A stretch of 64,000 nucleotides of DNA from Streptomyces sp. LBL (GTDB lineage Bacteria; Actinomycetota; Actinomycetes; Streptomycetales; Streptomycetaceae), in the NCBI RefSeq assembly GCF_029893585.1, contig NZ_JARXYX010000001.1, forward strand, positions 1-64,000, in the 5' to 3' direction. A program made the translations under genes and the position numbers. Shown here one piece after another: positions 47,587 to 55,580 of this stretch; position 1 is the stretch's first letter; the number at the start of each line of letters is the position of its first letter. A model generated the notes under the pieces. The model did not search any database, was not told the origin of the DNA, and worked only from the letters and a program-made list of their open reading frames with translations.

Positions 47587-48831
47587 GTGATCGTGAAGCT
47601 GGTGGTGCAGGTCAAACTGGGGCCGACGCCCGAGCAGGCGGCGGCACTCAACGCGACCCTGCACGCCTGCAACGAGGCCGCCACCTGGGTCAGTGAGATC
47701 GCCTTCGAGTGCGGGGAGTTCAAGAACTTCCTCCTGCGCAAGCACACCTATGACGAGGTGAAGTCGAGGTGGAGCCTGGGCGCGCAGGCCGCCCAGCACG
47801 TGATCAAGAAGACCTGTGACGCGTACACCACGCTGAGGGCGAACCTGAAGGCCGGAAACCTTGGCAAGCCCGGCTCGAAGCGCTACCGCAAGGCCACCGA
47901 GAAGCCGATCGCCTTCCGCCCCCAGGGCGCCCAGGCCTACGACGACCGGATGCTGTCCTGGCAGATCGCCGAGCGCACGGTGTCGGTCTGGACCACGTCG
48001 GGGCGGGTCAAGAACGTGGCGTTCACCGCCTCGGTGGAGCAGCTCGCCACGCTCGCCCTGTACCGCAAGGGCGAGTCCGACCTGCTGGAACGCGACGGCA
48101 TGTGGTTCCTCAACGCCACCTGCGAGGTCCCAGAAGCCGAGCTGAATACGGCTCCGGCGGACTTCCTCGGCATCGACCTGGGCATCGTCAACATCGCCAC
48201 CACCTCGGACGGCGAGATCATGGCCGGGCGCGAACTCAACCGCGTCCGGGTCCGCGAGCGCGGCCTGCGCACCACATTGCAGAAGAAGAACACTCCGTCC
48301 GCGAAACGGCGCCTGAAGAAACGCAGGCGCAAGGAGGCGCGGCGGGCGAAGGACATCAACCACAAGATCGCGAAACATGTGGTGGCCGAGGCAGAACGCA
48401 CCGGTCGCGGAATCGCCCTGGAAGAGTTGACGGGCATCCGCGAACGGGTACGGCTTCGCAAGCCCCAACGGGCCACCCACTCCTCCTGGGCGTTTCACCA
48501 GCTCGGAGAGTTCATCGCGTACAAGGCCCGCAAGGCGGGGGTGCCGGTGGTGTATGTCGACCCGGCGTACACCTCGCGTACCTGCGCCGAGTGCGGGCAC
48601 ATCGACAGGGCGAACCGGGTCTCCCAGGCCTTCTTCGCATGCCGGAACTGCGGATTCGTTGATCACGCAGACCGGAACAGCTCCCGCAACATCCGCGCCC
48701 GCGCGTGGGAGTTGTGGCGACGCGGGGCCCAGTCAACGGCCCCCGCTCCACCCCGGACAACCGGGGGTGGAGCTGGACGCAAACGTAGCATCGCAGCCAG
48801 TGATGCCCGTTGTGCAAGCCCGGGACTTTAG
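47587..48831 (+). CDS. tnpB: TnpB RNA-guided nuclease (IS1341-type)
   Basis: 414 residues from GTG 47587. RuvC motifs: FLGIDLGIVNIATTSDGE (first Asp), IALEELTGIRERVRLRKPQR (Glu) and DHADRNSSRNIRAR (last Asp). The zinc finger is CAECGH...CRNCG. A basic bridge region (SAKRRLKKRRRKEARRAKD) precedes the second motif. All catalytic residues are present, so it may be active. TnpB uses a guide RNA made from the element's right end; the coding region runs into that end. Confidence 0.93.
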   Translation: MIVKLVVQVKLGPTPEQAAALNATLHACNEAATWVSEIAFECGEFKNFLLRKHTYDEVKSRWSLGAQAAQHVIKKTCDAYTTLRANLKAGNLGKPGSKRYRKATEKPIAFRPQGAQAYDDRMLSWQIAERTVSVWTTSGRVKNVAFTASVEQLATLALYRKGESDLLERDGMWFLNATCEVPEAELNTAPADFLGIDLGIVNIATTSDGEIMAGRELNRVRVRERGLRTTLQKKNTPSAKRRLKKRRRKEARRAKDINHKIAKHVVAEAERTGRGIALEELTGIRERVRLRKPQRATHSSWAFHQLGEFIAYKARKAGVPVVYVDPAYTSRTCAECGHIDRANRVSQAFFACRNCGFVDHADRNSSRNIRARAWELWRRGAQSTAPAPPRTTGGGAGRKRSIAASDARCASPGL

Positions 48832-48846
48832 TCCCGGGTAGTTGAC
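48660..48846 (+). ncRNA. Predicted TnpB guide (omega/re) RNA region
   Basis: In characterised IS605/IS1341 elements the guide RNA scaffold overlaps the 3' end of tnpB and ends at the right tip, with the guide copied from flanking DNA. Here that would span roughly the last 190 bp including the CCCGGGAC hairpin, with a guide starting near 48847 (GGGTTCGGGC). This is by analogy; no transcript evidence is visible. Confidence 0.35.
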
Positions 48847-50054
48847 TGGGTTCGGGCATGACGGATCAGCCACAGCGTCGCGGCCAGGCACAGCGCCGAG
48901 ACCCCGCACAGCAGAAGCGGCACAGCGCGGACACCGGACGCCTCGATGGCCTTGCCGAGTGCAGGGCCCGCCGCGACACCGCCGACCATCGACGCGGCGA
49001 TGACCAGGGCGCCGGCCCGGCGGGCGCTGGGGGCCGCCCGGTGCAGCCAGGGCAGGCCGGTGGGGAAGATCGGGGCGATGAACAGACCGACACCGGCGTA
49101 GGCGTACGGGGCGAGGGCCGGGATCGAGGCCAGCAGCAGACAGGCCGTCATGCCCGCACAGGACACGGTGATGATGGCCTGTGCCGAGAAGCGCAGCGCG
49201 ATCGGGGCGACCAGGAACCGGCCGATGGTCATCATCAGCCAGTACACGGAGGTGGCGGTCGCGGCGACTCCGGCCCCGTACCCGACGGTCTCCAGATGGG
49301 TGGGCTCCCAGCCGCCGACGCCCGCCTCGATGCCCACGTGCAGGACATAGAGCGCGACGAACATCCCGAGCACCGAGCCCAGGCTCCGGCGGAGGACCTG
49401 CGTGCCCCCGGGCTCCGGGGCGCCGGCCGGCTGCGGCGCCCGGTCGCGTACGCCCGTCAGACACAGCAGCAACGGCAGGTTGGCGAGGGCGAACCCGAGG
49501 AAGACCGCCGGGTAGTGTTCCGCGCCGATCGCGCCGATCAGTGCCGGGCCGAGGATCGCCCCGATGCCGAAGTGCGCGTTGAGGATGTTCAGCATCGCGG
49601 TCGAACGGCGTCCGAAGCCCACCGCGAACAGTTGGTTGAGGCCGTAGTCGATGCCACCGAAACCGAGCCCGGCGAACAGGGCCGCGGCCAGTGCGACCGG
49701 CCAGTTCGGCGCCAGCGCGAAGCCCGTTGCGCCGACCGCCATGAGCAGGTACGAGGCTCCCAGGATCTGCCGGTTGCCGAGACGGCCGTAGAGCCGGTCG
49801 AACAGCAGCACTCCGGCGACCCCGCCGACGAAGTGGGCGCTCAGCCCCAGTCCGGCGGCGGAGGGAGTCAGCCCGAACTCCTGACGGAATGCGGGGATGG
49901 CCGGCCCGTAGAGGGCCTGGAGGGCACCGATGAGAACGAAGCCCACGCAGGAGGCCACCACGGCGGCGGGGCTGAAGACCCGGGCGTCCGGTGGCCGCAG
50001 CTGGGCGGACGGCACCGGCGTGGTGCTGTCGACAATGCTTTCTTCCCCTGGCAC
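48828..50054 (-). CDS. Major facilitator superfamily transporter
   Basis: 408 residues, twelve membrane segments. The loop FDRLYGRLGNRQILGASYLL is the MFS motif-A region, and GFGGIDYGLNQLFAVGFGRR resembles FucP/TsgA-like sugar or cation symporters. GTG 50054 has AGAGG about 8 nt upstream. The last four residues and stop codon (TTRD, TAA at 48828-48830) come from the right-end hairpin of the insertion element, so the natural C-terminus has been replaced. Most of the transporter is intact. A perfect palindrome lies upstream (50087-50102). Confidence 0.9.
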   Translation of the reverse strand: MPGEESIVDSTTPVPSAQLRPPDARVFSPAAVVASCVGFVLIGALQALYGPAIPAFRQEFGLTPSAAGLGLSAHFVGGVAGVLLFDRLYGRLGNRQILGASYLLMAVGATGFALAPNWPVALAAALFAGLGFGGIDYGLNQLFAVGFGRRSTAMLNILNAHFGIGAILGPALIGAIGAEHYPAVFLGFALANLPLLLCLTGVRDRAPQPAGAPEPGGTQVLRRSLGSVLGMFVALYVLHVGIEAGVGGWEPTHLETVGYGAGVAATATSVYWLMMTIGRFLVAPIALRFSAQAIITVSCAGMTACLLLASIPALAPYAYAGVGLFIAPIFPTGLPWLHRAAPSARRAGALVIAASMVGGVAAGPALGKAIEASGVRAVPLLLCGVSALCLAATLWLIRHARTQSTTRD

Positions 50055-50086
50055 AGCAACACCTCTCGTTCGCGCCTACGGCAGGG

Positions 50087-50102
50087 ATGTTACCGGTAAC
50101 AT
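50087..50102. promoter_or_regulatory. Perfect 16-bp palindrome ATGTTACCGGTAACAT
   Basis: A CG-centred perfect palindrome 33-48 bp upstream of the MFS start and 133 bp before the divergent regulator gene. The form is that of LacI/GalR-family operators, suggesting the transporter imports a sugar under LacI-type control. No LacI gene is adjacent. Confidence 0.65.
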
Positions 50103-50234
50103 TCCTTCCGTCAAGGTGTCGGGCAAAGGCCTGATCGCGGGAGAAGTCGAAGCAGATTGGACTTTCCGTCCATAAATTGGACGTGTAGTCTAGGCGTGCT
50201 GGTCGGGAGAGGGCGGACGTGAGGGGGGACAGTG

Positions 50235-51002
50235 ATGTCGGCCGAAGCGGGCCTGCAGGCCGAGCGGGACGCGATCCTCGCCGCGCTGAAACCGGTCGTC
50301 GACGGAATCGTGGCGACGTTCGGTCCGGTGAGCGAGGTGGTCCTGCATGACTACCGGCGCCCGGAGGAATCGGTCGTCGCCCTCGCTGGGACGGTGACCG
50401 GGCGGGCGGTGGGCGGGGCGATGAGCGAGATCGGCATGCGGATGGTCGCGCGCGGCGACGATGCGGCCGACGAGCTGAACTACCGCACCCGCACGGTCAC
50501 CGGACAGATCGTCAAGTCCTCCACGATGGTGCTGCGGGACTCGACGGGCGCGGTGTTCGGCGCGCTCTGCGTCAACCTCGACGTCTCCGCCGTCGCCGAG
50601 GCCCACGCCCTGCTCGGTGCTCTGGCCGGCGCCGGCGGGACCCCTGCCGAACTGCCGGTCACCACCTTCGGCAACGATATCGACTCCGTCGTCGACGTGA
50701 TACTCGACGCCCGTCAACTCCACCAGAACCGCCCCTGGGCGGGCCTCGACCGCGCGGAACGCCTGAAGCTGTTCCGCAGCCTCGATGAGCGCGGAGTGTT
50801 CGCCGTACGGCGCGCGGTCGAACAGGTCGCCGCCCGGCTCGGCATCTCCCGCGCCTCCGCGTACAGCTACCTCTCGCAGGCCCGGGCCGCGCCCGGAGCG
50901 GCCCCCGGCCCCGCTGACGCGTCCGGCGCTTCCGGCTCCTTCGGCTCTCTCGATTCTTCCGGTTCTTCCGGTTCTTCCGACTCCCCTGGAGGGCACACGT
51001 GA
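50235..51002 (+). CDS. DauR/YheO-like PAS-HTH regulator
   Basis: 255 residues. The N-terminal YheO-like PAS domain includes ATFGPVSEVVLHDYRRPEES and DSTGAVFGALCVNLDVS; the C-terminal HTH is DERGVFAVRRAVEQVAARLG, ISRASAYSYLSQA. DauR of Pseudomonas controls D-amino-acid catabolism. A low-complexity Gly/Ser tail follows (SGASGSFGSLDSSGSSGSSD). ATG 50235 follows GGGGGGAC. Its stop overlaps the dehydratase start by 4 bp, so it probably regulates that gene. Confidence 0.88.
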   Translation: MSAEAGLQAERDAILAALKPVVDGIVATFGPVSEVVLHDYRRPEESVVALAGTVTGRAVGGAMSEIGMRMVARGDDAADELNYRTRTVTGQIVKSSTMVLRDSTGAVFGALCVNLDVSAVAEAHALLGALAGAGGTPAELPVTTFGNDIDSVVDVILDARQLHQNRPWAGLDRAERLKLFRSLDERGVFAVRRAVEQVAARLGISRASAYSYLSQARAAPGAAPGPADASGASGSFGSLDSSGSSGSSDSPGGHT

Positions 51003-51976
51003 CGACCACCACCCCGCCGGTCACCCTCGACGACATCCGTGACGCGGCCGTCCGGCTCAAGGGCGTCGCCCACCGCACTCCCGTCCTGCGCTCGCGCACC
51101 CTTGACGAACAGGTCGGCGCCGAGGTGTTCCTCAAGTGCGAGAACTTTCAGCGTGTGGGCGCCTTCAAGTTCCGTGGCGCCTACAACGCGGCCTCCCGGC
51201 TCACCCCGGAGCAGCTGGCCCGCGGCATCGCCGCCTACTCCTCCGGCAATCACGCCCAGGCCGTCGCCCTGGCCGCCCGTGAACTGGGCACCACCGCGGT
51301 GATCGTCATGCCGGAGGACACCCCGGCCTCGAAGCGCGCGGCCACCGCGGGCTACGGCGCCGAGATCGTGACGTACGACCGCTACACCGGTGACCGCGTG
51401 GCCATCGGTGAGGCCCTGGCAGCCGACCGGAACCTCGCCCTCATCCCGCCCTACGAACATCCCCACGTCATGGCGGGCCAGGGCACAGCCGCACTGGAAC
51501 TCCTGGAAGAAGTAGGGGAGTTGGACGCGCTGATGACGCCGGTCGGTGGTGGCGGGCTGATCGCCGGCAGCGCCACCGTGGCCAAGGGGCTGGACTCCGG
51601 GATCCGGATGATCGGCGTGGAGCCGGAGGCCGGGGACGACACCAGACGATCGCTGGAGGCGGGCCGGCGCGTCACGATCCCGGTGCCCCGCACCATCGCC
51701 GACGGTCAGGCCGCGGAGACCCCGGGGGAGCTGACCTTCTCGGTCACCCGGCGGCTCGTCGACGAGATCGCCCTGGTGTCCGACGACGAGATCCGAGAGG
51801 CGATGCGGTTCGCGTTCGAACGGCTGAAGATCGTTGTCGAGCCCAGTGGCGCGACTCCGCTGGCCGCGCTGCTCGCGGGACGGGCAGGCCCGCTTCCGCG
51901 CCGGATCGGCGTGATCGTCTCGGGCGGGAACATCGACGCGGGACGGTTCGCGCAACTGTGCGCACCCGAGGCCTGA
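50999..51976 (+). CDS. Threonine/serine dehydratase (fold-type II PLP enzyme)
   Basis: 325 residues from GTG 50999. PLP motifs: FQRVGAFKFRGA (Lys57 forms the Schiff base), YSSGNHAQAVA (phosphate-binding loop) and PVGGGGLIAG. The C-terminal ACT domain of biosynthetic IlvA is absent, so this is a short catabolic-type dehydratase or a serine/hydroxyaspartate racemase relative. Coupling to a DauR-like regulator suggests a role in hydroxy- or D-amino-acid breakdown. Confidence 0.92.
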   Translation: MTTTTPPVTLDDIRDAAVRLKGVAHRTPVLRSRTLDEQVGAEVFLKCENFQRVGAFKFRGAYNAASRLTPEQLARGIAAYSSGNHAQAVALAARELGTTAVIVMPEDTPASKRAATAGYGAEIVTYDRYTGDRVAIGEALAADRNLALIPPYEHPHVMAGQGTAALELLEEVGELDALMTPVGGGGLIAGSATVAKGLDSGIRMIGVEPEAGDDTRRSLEAGRRVTIPVPRTIADGQAAETPGELTFSVTRRLVDEIALVSDDEIREAMRFAFERLKIVVEPSGATPLAALLAGRAGPLPRRIGVIVSGGNIDAGRFAQLCAPEA

Positions 51977-52118
51977 CGCCGCCTCCTGTCACCCGAATGG
52001 CGGTCCCGGGTGGACGGGTGGACGATGAAGTGGTGGGCCTCCGCCGGTTCCGCCTGCCGTAGGCGGAAGACGGAGACCGGCCCCGGCCGTGAGACAACAG
52101 CCGGAAGGGAGAGTCCTC

Positions 52119-52478
52119 ATGCTGGAGATCAAGACCCTCGAAAAGGCGGACGAGCGCCGAGACTTCCCCCGGGGGCACCTGGAAGCCGTCCACCTCACCG
52201 GACTCGACTTCGCCGTGGCGACCTTCGAGCCGGGCTGGCGCTGGTCGGAGTCCGTGGCACCGATCGCGGGTACGGAGAGCTGCCAGGTCCACCACAACGG
52301 CTATGTCGTCCAGGGACGCATGCGCATGCGCATGGACGACGGCGCCGAGAGCGAGGTCGGCCCCGGCGATGTCTTCGTGTGCCCGCCCGGACATGACGCC
52401 TGGGTGGTCGGCGACGAACAGGCCGTGGTGTACGACTTCGCCGGAGGCATGGCGACGACTTACGCGAAGGCCGACTGA
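52119..52478 (+). CDS. Small cupin-domain protein
   Basis: 119 residues from ATG 52119 with GGAAGGGAGA upstream. A single cupin barrel: FEPGWRWSESVAPIAG, CQVHHNGYVVQGRMRMRMDD and VGPGDVFVCPPGHDAWVVGD. Only some of the usual metal ligands are present (HH pair, H in PPGHDAW). Cupins of this size often bind small molecules or stabilise signalling. No operon partner. Confidence 0.85.
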   Translation: MLEIKTLEKADERRDFPRGHLEAVHLTGLDFAVATFEPGWRWSESVAPIAGTESCQVHHNGYVVQGRMRMRMDDGAESEVGPGDVFVCPPGHDAWVVGDEQAVVYDFAGGMATTYAKAD

Positions 52479-52517
52479 GAAGGCCGACTGAGAAGGCCGA
52501 CTGAGAACGCGGACTGA
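52466..52517 (+). repeat. 13-bp tandem repeat across the cupin stop codon
   Basis: GAAGGCCGACTGA occurs three times (52466-52478, 52479-52491, 52492-52504), with a fourth copy GAACGCGGACTGA (52505-52517). The first copy's TGA is the gene's stop codon, and every copy ends in TGA. Confidence 0.95.
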
Positions 52518-52745
52518 GCGCGGTCAGAGGCGTGGGTGAGGCGCCGAGGGGACGCACCGGGAGTGGTTGGTGGACATGCACGTGCCCTCCGGCATGTCGG
52601 AGAGCACGCGGGGTGCGGTCGAGGAAGCCGGCCCCTTGTTCCCTCGGCGAGATGGCGCTGGGCGGTGATGGTGATCGCTGCTCTGGGGATCACCTGGGTG
52701 AACTTTCGGCGAGTGCGGGGGAAATGCCACCAGTGCCGATGTTTC

Positions 52746-53429
52746 TCACTCGGCTGCGAGAAGCCCCAGACCCGTCAGCAGCGCCGCGGTGTCGTCGCCG
52801 GAGGTCCACAGGCAGGCGTTCCAGCCCGACTTGAGCGCGGCATCGACGTTCACCCGGCGGTCGTCGACGAACACGATGGTTCCGGCAGGGAGCCCCAGCT
52901 CGGTTGTCACGTGGCGATAGAGCGCGGGGTCGGGTTTGGCCAGGTGAAGCTCGGAGGAGAAGAACCAGTCGGTGATGTAGGGCGCCCATGAGGTTTTCCG
53001 GGCAGCCGTTGCCATCTCGAGTGTCGCGTTGGACAGGATCCCCACGCGGACATCTCTCTCCGACAGGGTTTTGAGAAGGGACAGGGCGTCCGGGCGGATC
53101 GTCGTCCATGCTTCGGTGTCGATGCGGGTCAGCTCGCTGACGGTGCCGGGCGCCGCGGGGCGGCCGAGTTCGGCGAGGACCGCGCTCCAGAAGGCGTGAG
53201 CCGTCCCGCCGCGGTCATAGGCGTCCCGGTGGGCCCAGTAGGCGGCTTCCACGACGTCGGGTTGTCGGGACAGACAGGCCGCGAGGGACCGGTAGAGCCC
53301 TGGTGGGGTGGCGAGCACTTCACCGAGATCGAAGATGACGATGCGGGGGGTGACATGCGCCTCGGGGCGGGACTGCGGCCCGGTGTCCACGCCGGCCGAG
53401 GGCGGGGTGGCTGAGGCCGGGAGCTTCAC
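52746..53429 (-). CDS. HAD-family phosphatase
   Basis: 227 residues from GTG 53429, which overlaps the upstream stop (GTGA). HAD motifs: VIFDLGEVLA (motif I with D-L-G rather than D-x-D), VGILSNAT (II), the Lys in ELHLAKPDPALYR (III) and IVFVDDRRVNVDAA (IV). The DLGEV form matches YihX-like and haloacid-dehalogenase-like members that act on small sugar or nucleotide phosphates. It is translationally coupled to a 2H phosphoesterase in an ABC-importer operon. Confidence 0.88.
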   Translation of the reverse strand: MKLPASATPPSAGVDTGPQSRPEAHVTPRIVIFDLGEVLATPPGLYRSLAACLSRQPDVVEAAYWAHRDAYDRGGTAHAFWSAVLAELGRPAAPGTVSELTRIDTEAWTTIRPDALSLLKTLSERDVRVGILSNATLEMATAARKTSWAPYITDWFFSSELHLAKPDPALYRHVTTELGLPAGTIVFVDDRRVNVDAALKSGWNACLWTSGDDTAALLTGLGLLAAE

Positions 53430-54040
53430 GTCACATCCCAGGAGTGCAGGTGGCGCCACGACATGTTCTGCCACCACTGGCCGCTCCAGTCGGCGCGGAA
53501 CTCGAACAGCGAGTACCACCGGGCGGCGAAGGAGGCGGGCGCCTGGAGAGGAAGGCCTGCCAGGAACTCGCCCACCTCGTCGGTGAGCCGGTTGTCGACC
53601 AACAGGTCATGCGATGCCAGGCCGAGGTGCCCGGCGAACGCGTACTCGGCCACCGGCGTCACCAGGAAGTCGTCGACGGGGACCGAGAGCGGTGCGACCG
53701 CCTTGGCGACCGTGGCGGCGACCCGGCCGAGCGGTTCGTTCGGCTTGGTCCCGGAGGCATCGAGATTGACGTCGTATTCGTAGGTGCCCGATCCTGTGCG
53801 GGAGATGCCGCTGTTGTAGACGGGGAACGGGTCTACGTTCTCGAAGACCGGGTCGAGTGCGGAGACGACCTCGGCCGCTGCCGCGTTGGTGCGCAGATTC
53901 CCGATGAGGGTGGCGTGCGGTGGGAACGCTCCTGCCGACACGAGGCCGAACTGCTTGTTCAGCGCGATGGTCACCTGGGTGACGGCCCAGCAGGTCGCCG
54001 GGTCGGGCCGGAGGAAGATTCCGTAACGGATGTCGGTCAA
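53426..54040 (-). CDS. 2H-type (2'-5' RNA ligase/cyclic phosphodiesterase-like) protein
   Basis: 204 residues. The first catalytic motif is clear: FPPHATLIGNL (H-x-T). The second could be AGHLGLASHDLL, not a canonical H-x-T/S, so activity is less sure. The family opens cyclic phosphodiesters or joins 2'-5' bonds. With the coupled HAD phosphatase downstream and an importer upstream, hydrolysis of a phosphodiester followed by dephosphorylation is a plausible route. ATG 54040 lies 99 bp after the binding-protein gene. Confidence 0.72.
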   Translation of the reverse strand: MTDIRYGIFLRPDPATCWAVTQVTIALNKQFGLVSAGAFPPHATLIGNLRTNAAAAEVVSALDPVFENVDPFPVYNSGISRTGSGTYEYDVNLDASGTKPNEPLGRVAATVAKAVAPLSVPVDDFLVTPVAEYAFAGHLGLASHDLLVDNRLTDEVGEFLAGLPLQAPASFAARWYSLFEFRADWSGQWWQNMSWRHLHSWDVT

Positions 54041-54108
54041 GGTCGTCTCTTTCCGTTCTGCTTGCTGTAGTGCTGGCCGTTGTGCTTGCTGTTCTGCCGG
54101 GTGTTCTG

Positions 54109-54126
54109 CCTGGCGCCGGCGCCAGG
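54109..54126. terminator. Perfect 18-bp palindrome CCTGGCGCCGGCGCCAGG between binding-protein and 2H genes
   Basis: A perfect self-complementary hairpin 13 bp after the binding-protein stop codon. In ABC operons such hairpins stabilise or attenuate mRNA so that the binding protein is made in excess over later genes. Confidence 0.65.
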
Positions 54127-54139
54127 CCGGCCGGCCCCG

Positions 54140-55513
54140 CTACTGGCCGACCTGTTCCTGATACGTCTTGATCGCGCTCTTCGCGTCGGCCGCGGCTTCG
54201 TCGAGTGCCGCACCGACCGGCTTCGAACCGGAGAAGGCGGCCTGGAGCTTGTTGATGTTGCTGGTGCGGATCGCGGTCATCGCACCGGTCACGCAGCCGG
54301 CCGCGGCCGACACGTTCGGCGTGTTCTGGACCTGGTGGGTGAATGTCTGGAAGTTCGGGTTCGCCTTGAGGTAGGCCTTCTGCGTCGCGGACGAGTCGGT
54401 CTCGGTGTTGATCGGCACGTATCCGGTCGCGTGGCTGAACTCTTCCTGGGCGGCAGGCGAGGTGAGGAAGGTCTCGAGCTTCCAGCCCGCCACCTGCTGC
54501 GCCTGCTTGGCGGTGTTGCTGAGCCAGAGGGCCGAGCCGCCGATCAGGGTCCCCGAGGTGCTCTTCGGTCCGGAGGTGGGGAAGGGCATGGCCTGATAGT
54601 CGAACGGCGTTCCTGTCTTGAGAACCCCGAGGAGGCCCGAGCTCTGCAGCAGGAAGCCGACCTTGCCTGCCTGGAAGGCGGAAATGCCGGCGGAGCCGTC
54701 GGGGGCCCCGTCCACTGCCACACCGGTGCGGTAGAGGTCCGCGACCTTGGTGATGGCCGACTTGGCGGGGCCGGTGTTGATGGTGATGCCGGTGGCTGCC
54801 TTGCTCTTGCGGCCGTTGCCAGGGGTGCAGAAGTCCTGGCCGGCAGTTGCCGTGAGCTGCTCGATGTACCAGTCGTCGTCGGGCATGGTGAAACCTTTCT
54901 GCCCGGTCTTCTCGGCTACGGCCTTCGCCGCGGCCACCACGGAGTCCAGCGTGCTGAGGTCCGTGTCCTTGGAGATGCCGGCTTTCTTCAGCAGATCCCA
55001 GTTGACCCAGAGCACCGGCGTGGACATGTTCATGGGAACGGCTCGCAGTGTGCCGTCGACCGTGTAGTAGTTCCGGCCGGCGCGCGAGAGCTCGTCGAGC
55101 TTCAGATCACCGGGGTTCGCCTTCGCCATGTCCTGGGCCGGGATGCTCTTCTTCACGTCGGTCAGGAATCCGGTGGCGATGTCACCCGCGAGCAGGACCG
55201 TCGGTGTGGAGTTGCTGCGCAGTCCTGCCGTGTACTTGGCCAGGAGGTCGGCGTACGCGCCCTGGTAGGTGGCCTTGACGTGGATCTTGCCCTTGTTGGT
55301 GGCATTGAACCTGTCGATCAGCTTCTCGAACGCGACACCGTTCGCGGCGCCGAGACCGTGCCAGATCGTGATCTGCGTGACGCCCTTGGCGTTCTTCAGT
55401 GCGGACGGGTCGGGCGCGGACGCACCGGTGCTGCCACTGGAGGAGGAGCTGCAGGCCGCCGCGCCTGCCATGACCGCCACCACTGTGGCCGTGGTCAGGA
55501 CTCTTTTCTTCAT
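54140..55513 (-). CDS. ABC-importer binding lipoprotein (UgpB-like)
   Basis: 457 residues. Signal peptide MKKRVLTTATVVAVMAGAAA and lipobox AAAC, then a Ser-rich linker. The mature protein begins ITIWHGLGAANGVAFEKLID, and FNATNKGKIHVKATYQGAYA resembles glycerol-3-phosphate and sugar-binding proteins (UgpB-like). ATG 55513 has AAGGGA upstream. It delivers substrate to the two permeases upstream in the same operon. Confidence 0.9.
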   Translation of the reverse strand: MKKRVLTTATVVAVMAGAAACSSSSSGSTGASAPDPSALKNAKGVTQITIWHGLGAANGVAFEKLIDRFNATNKGKIHVKATYQGAYADLLAKYTAGLRSNSTPTVLLAGDIATGFLTDVKKSIPAQDMAKANPGDLKLDELSRAGRNYYTVDGTLRAVPMNMSTPVLWVNWDLLKKAGISKDTDLSTLDSVVAAAKAVAEKTGQKGFTMPDDDWYIEQLTATAGQDFCTPGNGRKSKAATGITINTGPAKSAITKVADLYRTGVAVDGAPDGSAGISAFQAGKVGFLLQSSGLLGVLKTGTPFDYQAMPFPTSGPKSTSGTLIGGSALWLSNTAKQAQQVAGWKLETFLTSPAAQEEFSHATGYVPINTETDSSATQKAYLKANPNFQTFTHQVQNTPNVSAAAGCVTGAMTAIRTSNINKLQAAFSGSKPVGAALDEAAADAKSAIKTYQEQVGQ

Positions 55514-55538
55514 GGGGATCCCTTGGATCGATGTGGGT

Positions 55539-55580
55539 GGAGCAGGGGAAACGGCCTGGGGGAGCAGAGGAAACGGCCTA
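55539..55580 (-). repeat. 22-bp-period duplication at the permease stop codon
   Basis: GGAGCAG(A/G)GGAAACGGCCT occurs at 55561-55579 and 55539-55557. On the minus strand the first copy starts with the permease stop codon TAG; the second has CAG there. Confidence 0.88.

Larger units (their letters stand above)
47393..48846 (+). mobile_element. IS200/IS605-type element, tnpB only (IS1341-like)
   Basis: Subterminal hairpins match in core and loop: left CCCGGGCG-TTTA-CGCCCGGG (47405-47424), right CCCGGGAC-TTTA-GTCCCGGG (48819-48838). tnpB fills the middle and there is no tnpA, so movement would need a Y1 transposase supplied elsewhere. A further 9-bp hairpin (GCTGCGGCG/CGCCGCAGC) lies between the left end and tnpB. 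There are no terminal inverted repeats or target duplications, as expected. The exact ends are uncertain by about 10 bp. Both neighbours (GH35, MFS) are truncated at its ends. Confidence 0.85.
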
